DNA of 64,000 nt, taken from contig CP069418.1 in the NCBI GenBank assembly GCA_017569305.1, positions 2,852,001 to 2,916,000 of the forward strand. The letters are read 5' to 3'. Below the pieces are notes generated by a model. That model searched no databases, was not told the DNA's origin, and saw only the letters and a list, made by a program, of their open reading frames with translations. This DNA comes from Clostridiales bacterium FE2011. Its GTDB lineage: Bacteria > Bacillota > Clostridia > Christensenellales > Aristaeellaceae. Position 1 is the stretch's first letter; each line of letters begins with the position of its first letter. Of this stretch, positions 44,003-52,185 are shown one piece after another. The position numbers and the translations under genes are program-made.

Positions 44003-45292
44003 ATGACAATGGAACTGTTTGACAGGCTGACCCGCTATCGGTATGACTGGCCGAACCGGTACTCTTCGGTAAAGTTTATTGACTATATGATTACAGACCT
44101 GGAGGAAGGTGCGGAAGAGATGCTGCCGGAGGAACCGGCGGATATCTGCAGGATTATCCGGAAGATTTTCGGTTACTCACGGTATGAGCCGACGAACCCC
44201 TACGGGTTTCACAAAAGGGTTCCCGCGGCCAGGAATATACATGCCAATGAAGCGTTCCTGATCCGGGACGGAATCATCAGCAGGTATAACTGCAAGCGGG
44301 ACGCGTTTGAGCGGGTTGGCTTCAGCCCGGAGGAAAAGGGCAGGTGCCGCCTGATCGTGGCTGCGGAACTGTGGCGGCTGATGAAGTACTATGGAGAATT
44401 CGGCCTGGCGCTGCCGCTGCTGGATGCAGGACATATCCTGGCAGACCTGAGGACAGAACTGGAAACTGCAGGGAGAACGGAGGTTATGATCCGGTATGGC
44501 GCAGCGGAACAGGAGGAATACGCCAGGCTGGGGCTGAGCCCCAAATGTCACATGATTACGCTGGAAGCGGATTTGGGGAATATCCATTCCGCCAAGAAAC
44601 CGGAGAGCAGCAGACGGTTCCGGCGGATCATGAACTATGACGAGGAAGTATCCGTCTATGATGCGGCAAAACAGCTTCTGGCGAGTAAAAACGGATTCCG
44701 TTCCAGAAAACTGAGAATGGACAGGAAGCAGCCGGAACCTTTTACAGAAACCGGGGAGAGGGAATCCGCCCATAACCATATCGGCGTATGCAGCCTGGAA
44801 AGGACGATTCCGGAGGAAAGAGCCAAGCGGTACCTGGAAGAGCTGGAAACATACATGAACCATTACATGGACGATACGGACAGGTTCCGGGTGCATATGC
44901 TGTACACAACGAAAGAAGGCCAGCGCCTGCGGCGGATTGAAAGTGGAAAAGCCGGAGAAACTGAAACCACAGCAATTGAAAAGGAACAACTGCTGCATGA
45001 CACCGCGAGAATGATCGATATGGAGAGCATGCCGGTGATCCTGTATATCTCCTATCTGTATGATGAAGCGCTGACAGAGCAGGAAAACATTTACAACGCG
45101 CATATCGGGGCGGCTGAAATCTGTCATTGGTTTTCACTGAACGGGTGTGCAGACGGATACTTCGGCCGGCCGATGCGGAACCTGAATGATGACTACCTGG
45201 AGAAAACGCTTCAGGCGCAGAAAAAGGAGCGGTTTATCTACAGCCTGATTATGGGGAAAGCAAATACGCGGAATTACGTATACAGACTGTGA
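44003..45292 (+). CDS. Tandem nitroreductase-like protein of the thiopeptide cluster
   Basis: The 429-residue protein appears to contain two SagB/nitroreductase-like halves. The first has LPLLDAGHILADLRTELETAG (near residue 140) and the second has NAHIGAAEICHWFSLNGCADGYFG (near 365) followed by YSLIMGKANT. Both resemble the dehydrogenase core segment that normally reads GHIxQNLxLAAxALG. FMN-contacting Arg and Ser/Gly motifs (RRT/S, SGGxxxP) are not visible, so it may be catalytically altered. It may be a structural partner of the SagB dehydrogenase at 46178 or have a different oxidoreductase role. Function uncertain. Confidence 0.55.
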   Translation: MTMELFDRLTRYRYDWPNRYSSVKFIDYMITDLEEGAEEMLPEEPADICRIIRKIFGYSRYEPTNPYGFHKRVPAARNIHANEAFLIRDGIISRYNCKRDAFERVGFSPEEKGRCRLIVAAELWRLMKYYGEFGLALPLLDAGHILADLRTELETAGRTEVMIRYGAAEQEEYARLGLSPKCHMITLEADLGNIHSAKKPESSRRFRRIMNYDEEVSVYDAAKQLLASKNGFRSRKLRMDRKQPEPFTETGERESAHNHIGVCSLERTIPEERAKRYLEELETYMNHYMDDTDRFRVHMLYTTKEGQRLRRIESGKAGETETTAIEKEQLLHDTARMIDMESMPVILYISYLYDEALTEQENIYNAHIGAAEICHWFSLNGCADGYFGRPMRNLNDDYLEKTLQAQKKERFIYSLIMGKANTRNYVYRL

Positions 45293-45312
45293 TCAGAAAA
45301 GGAAGCAGAACG

Positions 45313-46176
45313 ATGGAATGGAACGCGACTCACTTTTTCATCCATGACAGTACCACCCACAACCGGTTCCTGGTGGATTTTTTCAAGCCGGAGATTGAGA
45401 AGCTGGAAAGAGACGGAATCCTGGCACAGTATTTTTACATTGTGTACTGGCAGGGCGGAAACCATATCCGCTTCCGGTATAAAAGTACAGAACCGGAAAC
45501 AGTGGAAAGACGGATGACCGCAGGCTTTGAAAACTTCCTCGAGAGTTATGAGCCGCACTACGTGCTGTCGGAAAAAGACTATTACGCGATATACAGCCAT
45601 AACAAGGAAAAGGTGGAGGACATCACATTCATTCCGGACAGGAGCATCCGCAGGATACCGTATGAGCCTGAAACAGACCGCTACGGCGGGCCGGAAAGCC
45701 TGAAGCATTGTGAAAAGATCTTTTCCCTGTCATCGAAGTACGCACTGCAGATCAGGGAACAGGCCGGGGATAGTATGATCAGACGGATTATCGGAGCCCT
45801 GGATATGTTCGCACTGGCGATTAAAGGCCTGGAGAACCCAAGGGGCTTCCTGTCCGGGTACCGTCAGTACTGGTCAGGGTTTGCGCCAGGTGATGGGAAG
45901 AAACTCCTGTCCGTGGATGAACTCAGCGTGAAATACAGGGAACATTTCAGGGAACTGATGAGGAAGGCGGGGGAGTTTTATTCTGAGTGGGAGTCCGGAA
46001 TCCGGGAAGGCATACGGAAAGCCTGCGCATGCCAGACTGCCTATCCGGATGAGAATACAGCCAGGCACCTGATACTGGCTTCCCAGATCCATATGACCAA
46101 CAACAGACTTGGCATTGTGCCACAACTGGAGGCTGTGCTGGCAGAGGTGCTGCTGAACGTGTGCGAGGAGAGCTGA
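45313..46176 (+). CDS. SpaB_C-like thiopeptide-type protein (elimination or [4+2] cyclase candidate B)
   Basis: The 287-residue protein starts MEWNATHFFIHDSTTHNRFLVDFF and contains YFYIVYWQGGNHIRFRYKS, the conserved RYW-GG-H-IR-FR block of the SpaB_C/thiopeptide-type family. The size fits both TclM-like pyridine synthases and stand-alone elimination domains. In thiopeptide biosynthesis the former condenses two dehydroalanines and expels the leader as an amide. AAGGAAG upstream supports the ATG at 45313; a GTG at 45289 overlaps the previous stop. Confidence 0.75.
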   Translation: MEWNATHFFIHDSTTHNRFLVDFFKPEIEKLERDGILAQYFYIVYWQGGNHIRFRYKSTEPETVERRMTAGFENFLESYEPHYVLSEKDYYAIYSHNKEKVEDITFIPDRSIRRIPYEPETDRYGGPESLKHCEKIFSLSSKYALQIREQAGDSMIRRIIGALDMFALAIKGLENPRGFLSGYRQYWSGFAPGDGKKLLSVDELSVKYREHFRELMRKAGEFYSEWESGIREGIRKACACQTAYPDENTARHLILASQIHMTNNRLGIVPQLEAVLAEVLLNVCEES

Positions 46177-46177
46177 A

Positions 46178-46963
46178 ATGGAAGCAACAATATGGGACTT
46201 CAGAGAGCAGGCGGACAGAAAAGCGGAGACCTATGAGTTTTACCATCTGAACTCGGAGCATACTCCCAGGACACAGAGCTTTAATGCACCCAAGATGGAT
46301 TACAAACTGCCGGAAAAACGGGAAGAAGAACGGGAAATCGTCTGGACAGTGCCGTATCTGGAAGATATCCCGGATGACGGGTTCACGCTGAAGGATGCGT
46401 TGATGAAACGGAGGACATCCTGGGATTTCCGGAGAGATGTCCTGACAGACGCGGAACTGGAAAAGTACCTGGCTTATTCCTTTGGAATCAATGACAGGGA
46501 ACAGAACCTGAAGACCTATCCATCCGGGGGACGGCTTTATCCTGTTGAGATCTACCTGATTCCCACAGAGAAAACGGTTGGGGAAAACAGGATTTTTGCC
46601 GGGAGTTACTGCCTGAAATACAACGTGCGTACCCGAAACCTGGAGAAACAGGCACTTTCAGATACGGGGAAGGTGGATTCACTGATCTCCTCGACAGATA
46701 TTGGCCCGTTTACTTTCTCGAAAGCACAGTTTCTCGTATGCCTGGTGGGAAATCCGGAAGTGATGAAGAAAAAGTACCACGCGCTGACATACCGGCTGAT
46801 GCATGATGAATGCGGACACATCGGCCAGAACATGATGCTGGCAGCGGGAATGATGAACCTGAACACTGTTCCGTTAGGCGGGTTCTTTGAAGATCGGATC
46901 AGGGAAATGCTTGAGATCCGGCATACGCCGAAAAGAGTGCTGTACGTTTTTGTGGTGGGATAA
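46178..46963 (+). CDS. SagB-type azoline dehydrogenase
   Basis: The 261-residue FMN-dependent dehydrogenase has MKRRTSWDFR (residue 75-84), YPSGGRLYPVEIYL (near 115), and GHIGQNMMLAAGMMNLNTVPLGGFFED (near 214). These are the hallmarks of SagB enzymes that oxidise thiazolines to thiazoles. The length is typical of a single-domain SagB. The start lies 1 bp after the previous stop with GAGGAGAG as ribosome site. It should aromatise the azolines made by the YcaO enzyme. Confidence 0.9.
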   Translation: MEATIWDFREQADRKAETYEFYHLNSEHTPRTQSFNAPKMDYKLPEKREEEREIVWTVPYLEDIPDDGFTLKDALMKRRTSWDFRRDVLTDAELEKYLAYSFGINDREQNLKTYPSGGRLYPVEIYLIPTEKTVGENRIFAGSYCLKYNVRTRNLEKQALSDTGKVDSLISSTDIGPFTFSKAQFLVCLVGNPEVMKKKYHALTYRLMHDECGHIGQNMMLAAGMMNLNTVPLGGFFEDRIREMLEIRHTPKRVLYVFVVG

Positions 46964-46983
46964 ACAAGAGGGGAGAGACGGCA

Positions 46984-47967
46984 ATGAATGAACTGTCCGT
47001 TGTGAGGCTGAAAGACGATTATGTATTCTTTCAGGAGGACGAGTATATCTGCGTATACCGGAAAAGTACCAAGCTGGTCATGCTGAAACTGAAGGCGGGA
47101 AAGAATGCCTGGAACGACGCTGTAAAGGAAGACCTGAACAGGCCGCATCAGGTGCAGTGGCTGGCAAAACAGCCATACTGGAACTGGCTTGGTCTCCTGA
47201 TGCTGAAATACCAGGACCTTTTTGAGGAACTGAGCGAGGCGGAAACAGACCGGGCAGTACAAAAATCAGATTTTTTCTCGGTTGTCAATCCGACTCACTT
47301 TGCAGAGGGCTTCCAGGCGGACACTTCGTTCCGGCAGACAAAGATTTACCTGTGGGGCGTTACGGCGCTGAACATGCTGCTGTATGAAACCCTGAAGGAA
47401 ACCATTCCGGCAGCCTGTGTGATCCGGAAAGAAGAGGACCTGGCGGATGTGAACAGCTTTGCTGGCCTGGACGGAGAGAAACGGATGGAGGCGGCCATCC
47501 CGGAAGAACAGATCATTGCAGAAAAGGATATGACAGAACGAAGCGTGGGACAGGATGACCTGTTCCTGATTGACGGAACAGGACTGGACGCGGACCGGCT
47601 GGCAGAGATCAATGATTTTATTGTTGAACGCAAAGCTGTGGCATTATTTTATAACAGTACAAACAAGGCAGCTGTGATCGGGCCCCTTGTGATTGGCGGG
47701 GAAAGCGCATGCCTGCGGTGCATGCAGAGCCAGGATGTCCTGACGGAGTATTATCCGGGAGAAAACAGCTTCCTGGACCAGGCGGTCTGGCATCTGTTTG
47801 CCTTCTTTATCATCCGTACCCTGTACTACATCAAGGACAGGAACCTGTACTACCTGCTTTCGGACGCACAGATTCCGATCAACAAGGTGATGACGATTTC
47901 CCGGGACGATATTACGGCGAAAATGAAGTACCTGCACAGGGACGTTTCCTGCGCATGCTGCAAATAA
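46984..47967 (+). CDS. Ocin_ThiF-like cyclodehydratase partner (E1-like)
   Basis: The 327-residue protein ends in an E1-like region with IGPLVIGGESACLRCM (near 233) and SCACCK at the C-terminus, giving two CxxC pairs for a structural zinc. This is the hallmark of TOMM/thiopeptide F-like partner proteins. The N-terminal half lacks an obvious ATP-binding glycine motif. It is the last gene of the cluster and lies only 36 bp from the inverted repeat of the mobile element that follows. GGGGAGAG precedes the ATG. Confidence 0.8.
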   Translation: MNELSVVRLKDDYVFFQEDEYICVYRKSTKLVMLKLKAGKNAWNDAVKEDLNRPHQVQWLAKQPYWNWLGLLMLKYQDLFEELSEAETDRAVQKSDFFSVVNPTHFAEGFQADTSFRQTKIYLWGVTALNMLLYETLKETIPAACVIRKEEDLADVNSFAGLDGEKRMEAAIPEEQIIAEKDMTERSVGQDDLFLIDGTGLDADRLAEINDFIVERKAVALFYNSTNKAAVIGPLVIGGESACLRCMQSQDVLTEYYPGENSFLDQAVWHLFAFFIIRTLYYIKDRNLYYLLSDAQIPINKVMTISRDDITAKMKYLHRDVSCACCK

Positions 47968-48003
47968 TCCCGGGAAGGGATCCTATTCCCGAACAGGAAA
48001 TAA

Positions 48004-48046
48004 AAAGACCTGTGAACGTTGCATTCATTGTCATAAGGAACTAATC
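48004..48046. repeat. Left split inverted repeat of the mobile element
   Basis: AAAGACCTGTGAAC (48004-48017), a 14-base variable centre and CATAAGGAACTAATC (48032-48046) are matched in reverse orientation at 55036-55079. Confidence 0.82.
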
Positions 48047-48127
48047 ATCCAACCTCAACACAACAAGTCGGCAACTGTAGTGCTTAACCTATTTCACACT
48101 AAACGACCACACATGAAGGAGGAAACG

Positions 48128-48508
48128 ATGATGAAGTCCCTATATGAAGAACTTGGTGGCGCCTACACTCTTGGTAATGATGGCATGTTGTACCCTGATT
48201 TGGTAATCGGCGATAAAGAGCAGCGTCCTATTGGAAAATGGGGCAGGATGCACATGAACTACCTCGAGGCGGAACATCCGGGGCTGTATGAGCGGCTAAT
48301 TCTGAATGGTACAATTCACAGGCACTTGGCTGATGCAAACGAGCGAGCAACAGCCATGCTGGAAAGGCTGATTGCTCAGATGGCTGCGCAGGAGGGTGCT
48401 ACGGAGCGCCTGAAGGCAGAGCAGCCGATTGAATGGGTAGGCAGAATGAACAGCATCCGCAGCAGAGCAGAAGAGGTCATCCTGCATGACGTCATTCTAA
48501 CCTTATAA
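48128..48508 (+). CDS. tnpV: TnpV transposon-encoded protein
   Basis: The 126-residue protein (MMKSLYEELGGAYTLG start, PIGKWGRMHMNYLEAEHP, EWVGRMNSIRSRAEEVI) matches the TnpV family known from Tn4451-type mobilizable elements of clostridia. Its exact function is unknown. AAGGAGG lies 5 bases before the ATG. The gene sits directly inside the left inverted repeat, supporting an element boundary there. Confidence 0.85.
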   Translation: MMKSLYEELGGAYTLGNDGMLYPDLVIGDKEQRPIGKWGRMHMNYLEAEHPGLYERLILNGTIHRHLADANERATAMLERLIAQMAAQEGATERLKAEQPIEWVGRMNSIRSRAEEVILHDVILTL

Positions 48509-48515
48509 CCACAAC

Positions 48516-48548
48516 ATGCCGGCACGGCCATCAAGGTTGTGCCGGCAT
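48516..48548 (+). terminator. Hairpin after tnpV
   Basis: ATGCCGGCAC and GTGCCGGCAT form a perfect 10-bp stem with a 13-base loop, 8 bp after the stop. The T-run is weak. Confidence 0.6.
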
Positions 48549-48610
48549 AATTATGGCGATATTTTTCTGTAAAATTTATCTGGAGTGTTTTAGCAATTTA
48601 AATTCGTACG

Positions 48611-48655
48611 ATATATTGTATCTGATTTGACTTGTAAATACAATATATAGTATAT
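48611..48655 (+). promoter_or_regulatory. AT-rich inverted repeat with promoter-like boxes
   Basis: ATATATTGTAT (48611-48621) and ATACAATATAT (48638-48648) are a perfect 11-bp inverted repeat enclosing TTGACT, followed by TATA-rich sequence. It could be a promoter with an operator. The sequence downstream is only a broken phage gene. Confidence 0.45.
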
Positions 48656-48789
48656 TCTTCACCGATTTTCGATTCTAAGGAGCTGAAACTCAAGCGAACG
48701 AGGATTTGTTCATCTGGATGGTGCAAAATCGATTTCAGAGGGAAATTGGGAGTATTGATCTTGATTCATACATGGCAATCCGCATTGGA

Positions 48790-49148
48790 CCTTTGCCGTC
48801 ATCTTTCACCGCTATCCGTTCATCTATGCCAATGCCGCCGTTGACATCACGGTCACCACATCCGGGACGATCATCACGAATCCGGGAAGCGTGTATTCCG
48901 AGCCTATCCTGACGGTTACAGGCTCCGGAGACATTACGCTCATGGTGGGCACGACCATAGTAGAACTGGAAAATATCTCCGGGAGCATCGTCCTCGACTG
49001 TGCCCTGCAGGAAGCCTATCAGGGCAGCACCCTGATGAACGACCACATGACCGGAGAATTCCCAGTGCTGAAGCCGGGAGCGAATGCCATCAGCTGGGCA
49101 GGAACGGTGACAAAGGTGGTCATCCAGCCAAATTGGCGATATCTATAA
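48790..49148 (+). pseudogene. Remnant of phage distal tail protein gene
   Basis: The frame reads FHRYPFIYANAAVDITVTTSG and continues to VVIQPNWRYL before a stop, typical of the C-terminal part of Siphoviridae distal tail proteins. The N-terminal portion is missing and no start is present. It belongs with the tail fragment at 51426. Confidence 0.72.
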
Positions 49149-49150
49149 TG

Positions 49151-49747
49151 TCACTTACCAAGCAGATATGATAAAATGACGAATGCCAACAACGACGCTA
49201 CGCCTCCGCCAACAATCTGCATTATAGTGTGTCTGTTCGTTTTTAAACTTGCAATGGCAACAAGCACTAAAATGATGCAACCGATGGGAAATGCTGGCCA
49301 TAAACCATTTTGAATCAATAATAGCATAGGCCCGAATACGCCGCAGATATGTCCGCTGATTTTCAGTTGAAAAGCTTTGTTGAACAGGATGATTATGATT
49401 CCACTCAACAGGTATTCAAGGCAGAAAAACCAGATTGAACGTGAAGCATTGCTTAGTGCGCACACAAGAATGGAAAGAATATAGCCTCCAACCGCAAATA
49501 TCATGGCGAGATATCTTTGCCCAATACGACCTTGATCTTTAAAATGCGGTATGAACCTTTGAAGCGGGTATGCCATTAGCGGCAAGAGACCAAGACAAGC
49601 AATCAAAGCCCACAACTGCAGCACGTTTGAAAAAACATTCCTCCTGTGTATCCAAAGCAACGCGAGAGAAGCCATTGCCAGAATGGGTGCAGCCGTCATA
49701 ATTCGGATGGCTTTCCAAATATCGTTTTTTTGTTCAGCAGATCTCAT
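49151..49747 (-). CDS. PAP2-like membrane protein
   Basis: The 198-residue protein has six hydrophobic helices. SGHICG and KTNRHTIMQIVGGG resemble the second and third PAP2 phosphatase motifs, but the first motif is not seen, so activity is doubtful. Its start overlaps the degV-like stop by 4 bp on the minus strand, so both are expressed together. Confidence 0.6.
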   Translation of the reverse strand: MRSAEQKNDIWKAIRIMTAAPILAMASLALLWIHRRNVFSNVLQLWALIACLGLLPLMAYPLQRFIPHFKDQGRIGQRYLAMIFAVGGYILSILVCALSNASRSIWFFCLEYLLSGIIIILFNKAFQLKISGHICGVFGPMLLLIQNGLWPAFPIGCIILVLVAIASLKTNRHTIMQIVGGGVASLLAFVILSYLLGK

Positions 49748-50661
49748 TCATGTTCACCTTCGTTTTTTGATGAATCATTCATTTGGGGACGTTCATCTCC
49801 ATAGAAGAATATCGCTACAGTTCCCGGCCCGCAGTGTGAAGCAATAATCGTGCCTATATCACAAATGCGGATATCCCCGTGGATTTTGGGGAAACGTTCC
49901 TGGAGGACGGCTTTCATTTGTTCTGCTACAGAAAGACAGTTTGAATGGCATATCCAGCATTTCCCGCTGTACTCTTTCCCTCTGTCAGCATGCTGTTCCA
50001 TTTCATCCGCTGTGCGCAGAATCGCGTTTTTCTTTGTTCGGACTTTATTGTAAGCAACAATTTTACCATCATAGTCCAGCCGCATGATCGGACAAATGCT
50101 AAGCAATGTGCCAATGGCAGCAGCAGGGCCGGAAAGTCTTCCACTGCGGCGATAATAACTGAGCGTGGTTGAGAAAAACTGATGATGCAGTCTTCGGCTA
50201 TGACATTTGATCCATTCGACAATTTCGTCCAGGTCTTTCCCTGCGTCACGCAGATCCGCAACGTCATCCACCAGCATACCATAACCGGAAGAGGAACAGG
50301 TTGTATCAATGACAATAATCCGACGATCCGGATACTTCGCCTGCAGTTTTTCTCCCGCTGCAATTCCATTCAGAATGGATGGCGTCATCCCTGTCCCGAA
50401 TCCGAGGTGAAGCACATCCCCCTTCTGAAGGAGTCCTTCGAGATATGCCTCATACGCCATCTCTGTAATCTGAGATGTTTTCGGGATCACGCCATCTTCC
50501 AGAAAGCGATAAAATTGAGGCATACTGTCGGGATTTCTTCCCATATCATCAGGATACTCCTGATCGTTTACCAGATAGGAGTACTCGATCACAGAGATCT
50601 TTCGGGACTGTATGTAAGACCAGGGTAAATCTACCGTGGATTCACAGGAAAGAGTGAACAT
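49744..50661 (-). CDS. DegV-family fatty-acid-binding protein
   Basis: The 305-residue protein has the DegV fold signatures: LSCESTVDLP at the start, TSQITEMAYEAYLEGLL, FGTGMTPSILNG, VIDTTCSSSGYGMLV and HCGPGTVAIFFYG near the end. Family members bind fatty acids and feed the FakA kinase. GGGAGG precedes the ATG. It is divergent from the TetR gene at 50782, from which it is likely regulated. Confidence 0.9.
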   Translation of the reverse strand: MFTLSCESTVDLPWSYIQSRKISVIEYSYLVNDQEYPDDMGRNPDSMPQFYRFLEDGVIPKTSQITEMAYEAYLEGLLQKGDVLHLGFGTGMTPSILNGIAAGEKLQAKYPDRRIIVIDTTCSSSGYGMLVDDVADLRDAGKDLDEIVEWIKCHSRRLHHQFFSTTLSYYRRSGRLSGPAAAIGTLLSICPIMRLDYDGKIVAYNKVRTKKNAILRTADEMEQHADRGKEYSGKCWICHSNCLSVAEQMKAVLQERFPKIHGDIRICDIGTIIASHCGPGTVAIFFYGDERPQMNDSSKNEGEHE

Positions 50662-50713
50662 TGCAAAGCCTCCCTTCGCGCTTCAACAAAGGGATTGTAT
50701 CATTCGATACTTT

Positions 50714-50766
50714 GCGCTACAATAGTAGCGCATGTATCTGCTACAGTCATAACAAAATTGTAGCGC
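50714..50766. promoter_or_regulatory. Operator-like repeats between degV-like and TetR genes
   Basis: GCGCTAC-AATA-GTAGCGC at 50714-50731 is a perfect inverted repeat, and a third copy GTAGCGC lies at 50760-50766 next to the TetR start. The position between divergent genes suggests TetR-type autoregulation. Confidence 0.7.
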
Positions 50767-50781
50767 ATCAGGAGGAATAGC

Positions 50782-51345
50782 ATGTACCATATTCGGGAAG
50801 ACAAGCGATCAGCACAATCGGCGGAACTCATATATCAGTGTATTCTGAAATTGATGGATCAAAAATCCTATGACCTGATTTCGGTGACTGATATACAGCG
50901 TAAATCAGGAATTGCGCGAACTACTTTTTATCGCTGCTTTGACAACATATCTGATGTGTTTCTCTGGAAATGCGATGAAGCATTTCATACTGCTTTCAGC
51001 ACATACCATCCGCCAGCCTTTCGTGGCGAATTCGATCTGGCTCGGCATTTTGTCAATTACTGGATACAGAATTACAAAATCCTCGAAATACTCATGAGGA
51101 TCAATCGTCTGGACATCATTTTTACCTGCCACATGAAAAATGCTTATATTCTGGAAGAAAAATACGGCGTTCTTCCTAATTTGCCTCGGGCACATACGGA
51201 ATACTATGTGTCTGTCAGAACAGGATTCACAATCAGCATCCTGCTTGCCTGGCTGAAAGGCGGCAGAAAGGAAAACGCGGATGAGATTATTGAAATTATC
51301 AGAGAACAGTTTTCGGTACTAAAAAACGATATGGACATTCTTTAG
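50782..51345 (+). CDS. TetR/AcrR-family regulator
   Basis: The 187-residue protein has a TetR helix-turn-helix: DLISVTDIQRKSGIARTTFYRCFDNISDVF (residues 33-62). A helical ligand-binding domain follows. GGAGGAAT precedes the ATG. It is divergent from the DegV-family gene and likely controls it through the GCGCTAC/GTAGCGC repeats. Confidence 0.87.
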   Translation: MYHIREDKRSAQSAELIYQCILKLMDQKSYDLISVTDIQRKSGIARTTFYRCFDNISDVFLWKCDEAFHTAFSTYHPPAFRGEFDLARHFVNYWIQNYKILEILMRINRLDIIFTCHMKNAYILEEKYGVLPNLPRAHTEYYVSVRTGFTISILLAWLKGGRKENADEIIEIIREQFSVLKNDMDIL

Positions 51346-51425
51346 TGCATGCTCACACCTAAGATAATCGATCAGTGTCCGAAGAGGACACTTTTTTAAA
51401 TTCTTCAGGATTGGAGATGATTCCC

Positions 51426-51707
51426 ATGATCTGTGTCTATCCCGCCGACTGCACCGACTTCTCCACCAACGGCAACGGCACCCTGGCTCCGCTGACAGCG
51501 ACCGTGACGGAAACCCTGAACGGCGAGTATGAACTGGAACTGGTGCATCCCATCGATGAAGCCGGGAAATGGCAGCGGCTGGTGGAGGGCTGCATTCTCC
51601 GCGCACCTGTGCCTGCCGCCATGACGCCCCGTGTGAATTTCTCCGCGCCGGGCGACGACAGCAGGACGGAAGTCTGGCGGATCAACACAGACTTCTCCGG
51701 TGCATAG
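51426..51707 (+). pseudogene. Truncated phage tail (minor structural) protein
   Basis: The 93-residue frame (MICVYPADCTDFSTNGNGTLAPL, ELELVHPIDEAGKW) matches the N-terminus of prophage minor structural/tail endopeptidase proteins, which normally run to several hundred residues. It stops at 51707. It would normally follow the distal tail gene, whose end lies 2.3 kb upstream at 49148. Confidence 0.72.
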
Positions 51708-52185
51708 ACCCGCAAAGGCACACTTCGCCTGCGCTCTGGCCTTGGCACCAAGTACAAAAGCAAGGACAGTTACAAGGCAGTTTTCTTTTTGAAAAGAGCC
51801 GCAAGCAATGCAATCCGGGCCGAATTGCAAAAAGCTTGTTGAGGGCTCCGCCCCCAAGCCCCTGAAAACCAGAACTGCGTTCTGTGGTTGTAGTATCTTT
51901 CTGCGTCAGATTCGTTTCCGCCAATGGGCAGACATGAAAGAAGCCGTCATGCCGGACTCTTGCGCTTTACACGCAATACTGGCATGGCGGCTTTCTCTTT
52001 TCGTGAAGATAACCACAGCGCTTGCGCTGGCTGGCAGGGGCTTGGGGGCGGAGTCTACCAACAAGCTTTTGCAGAAGTTATTAACTCTGCATTGCTTGCC
52101 GCTACAGTTTTCCAGCCTGGACAGTGTTACAATTTGGACGGATCACAAATTTGTGATCCGTGCTTTCGCGGCATGACTTCGCTGT
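51708..52185. repeat. Gene-free stretch with a large imperfect palindrome
   Basis: Arms at 51797-51812 pair with 52088-52103, and 51827-51864 (CTCCGCCCCCAAGCCCCTG in the middle) with 52035-52072. Inner hairpin arms lie at 51942-51953 and 51981-51992. Short translations such as LRSGLGTKYKSKDSYKAVF near 51740 are open but unrecognised. No gene is supported. Confidence 0.7.

Noticed and set aside
51905..52178. Open frames in the palindromic stretch
   Set aside because: Low-quality translations without start signals; they follow from the inverted repeat.
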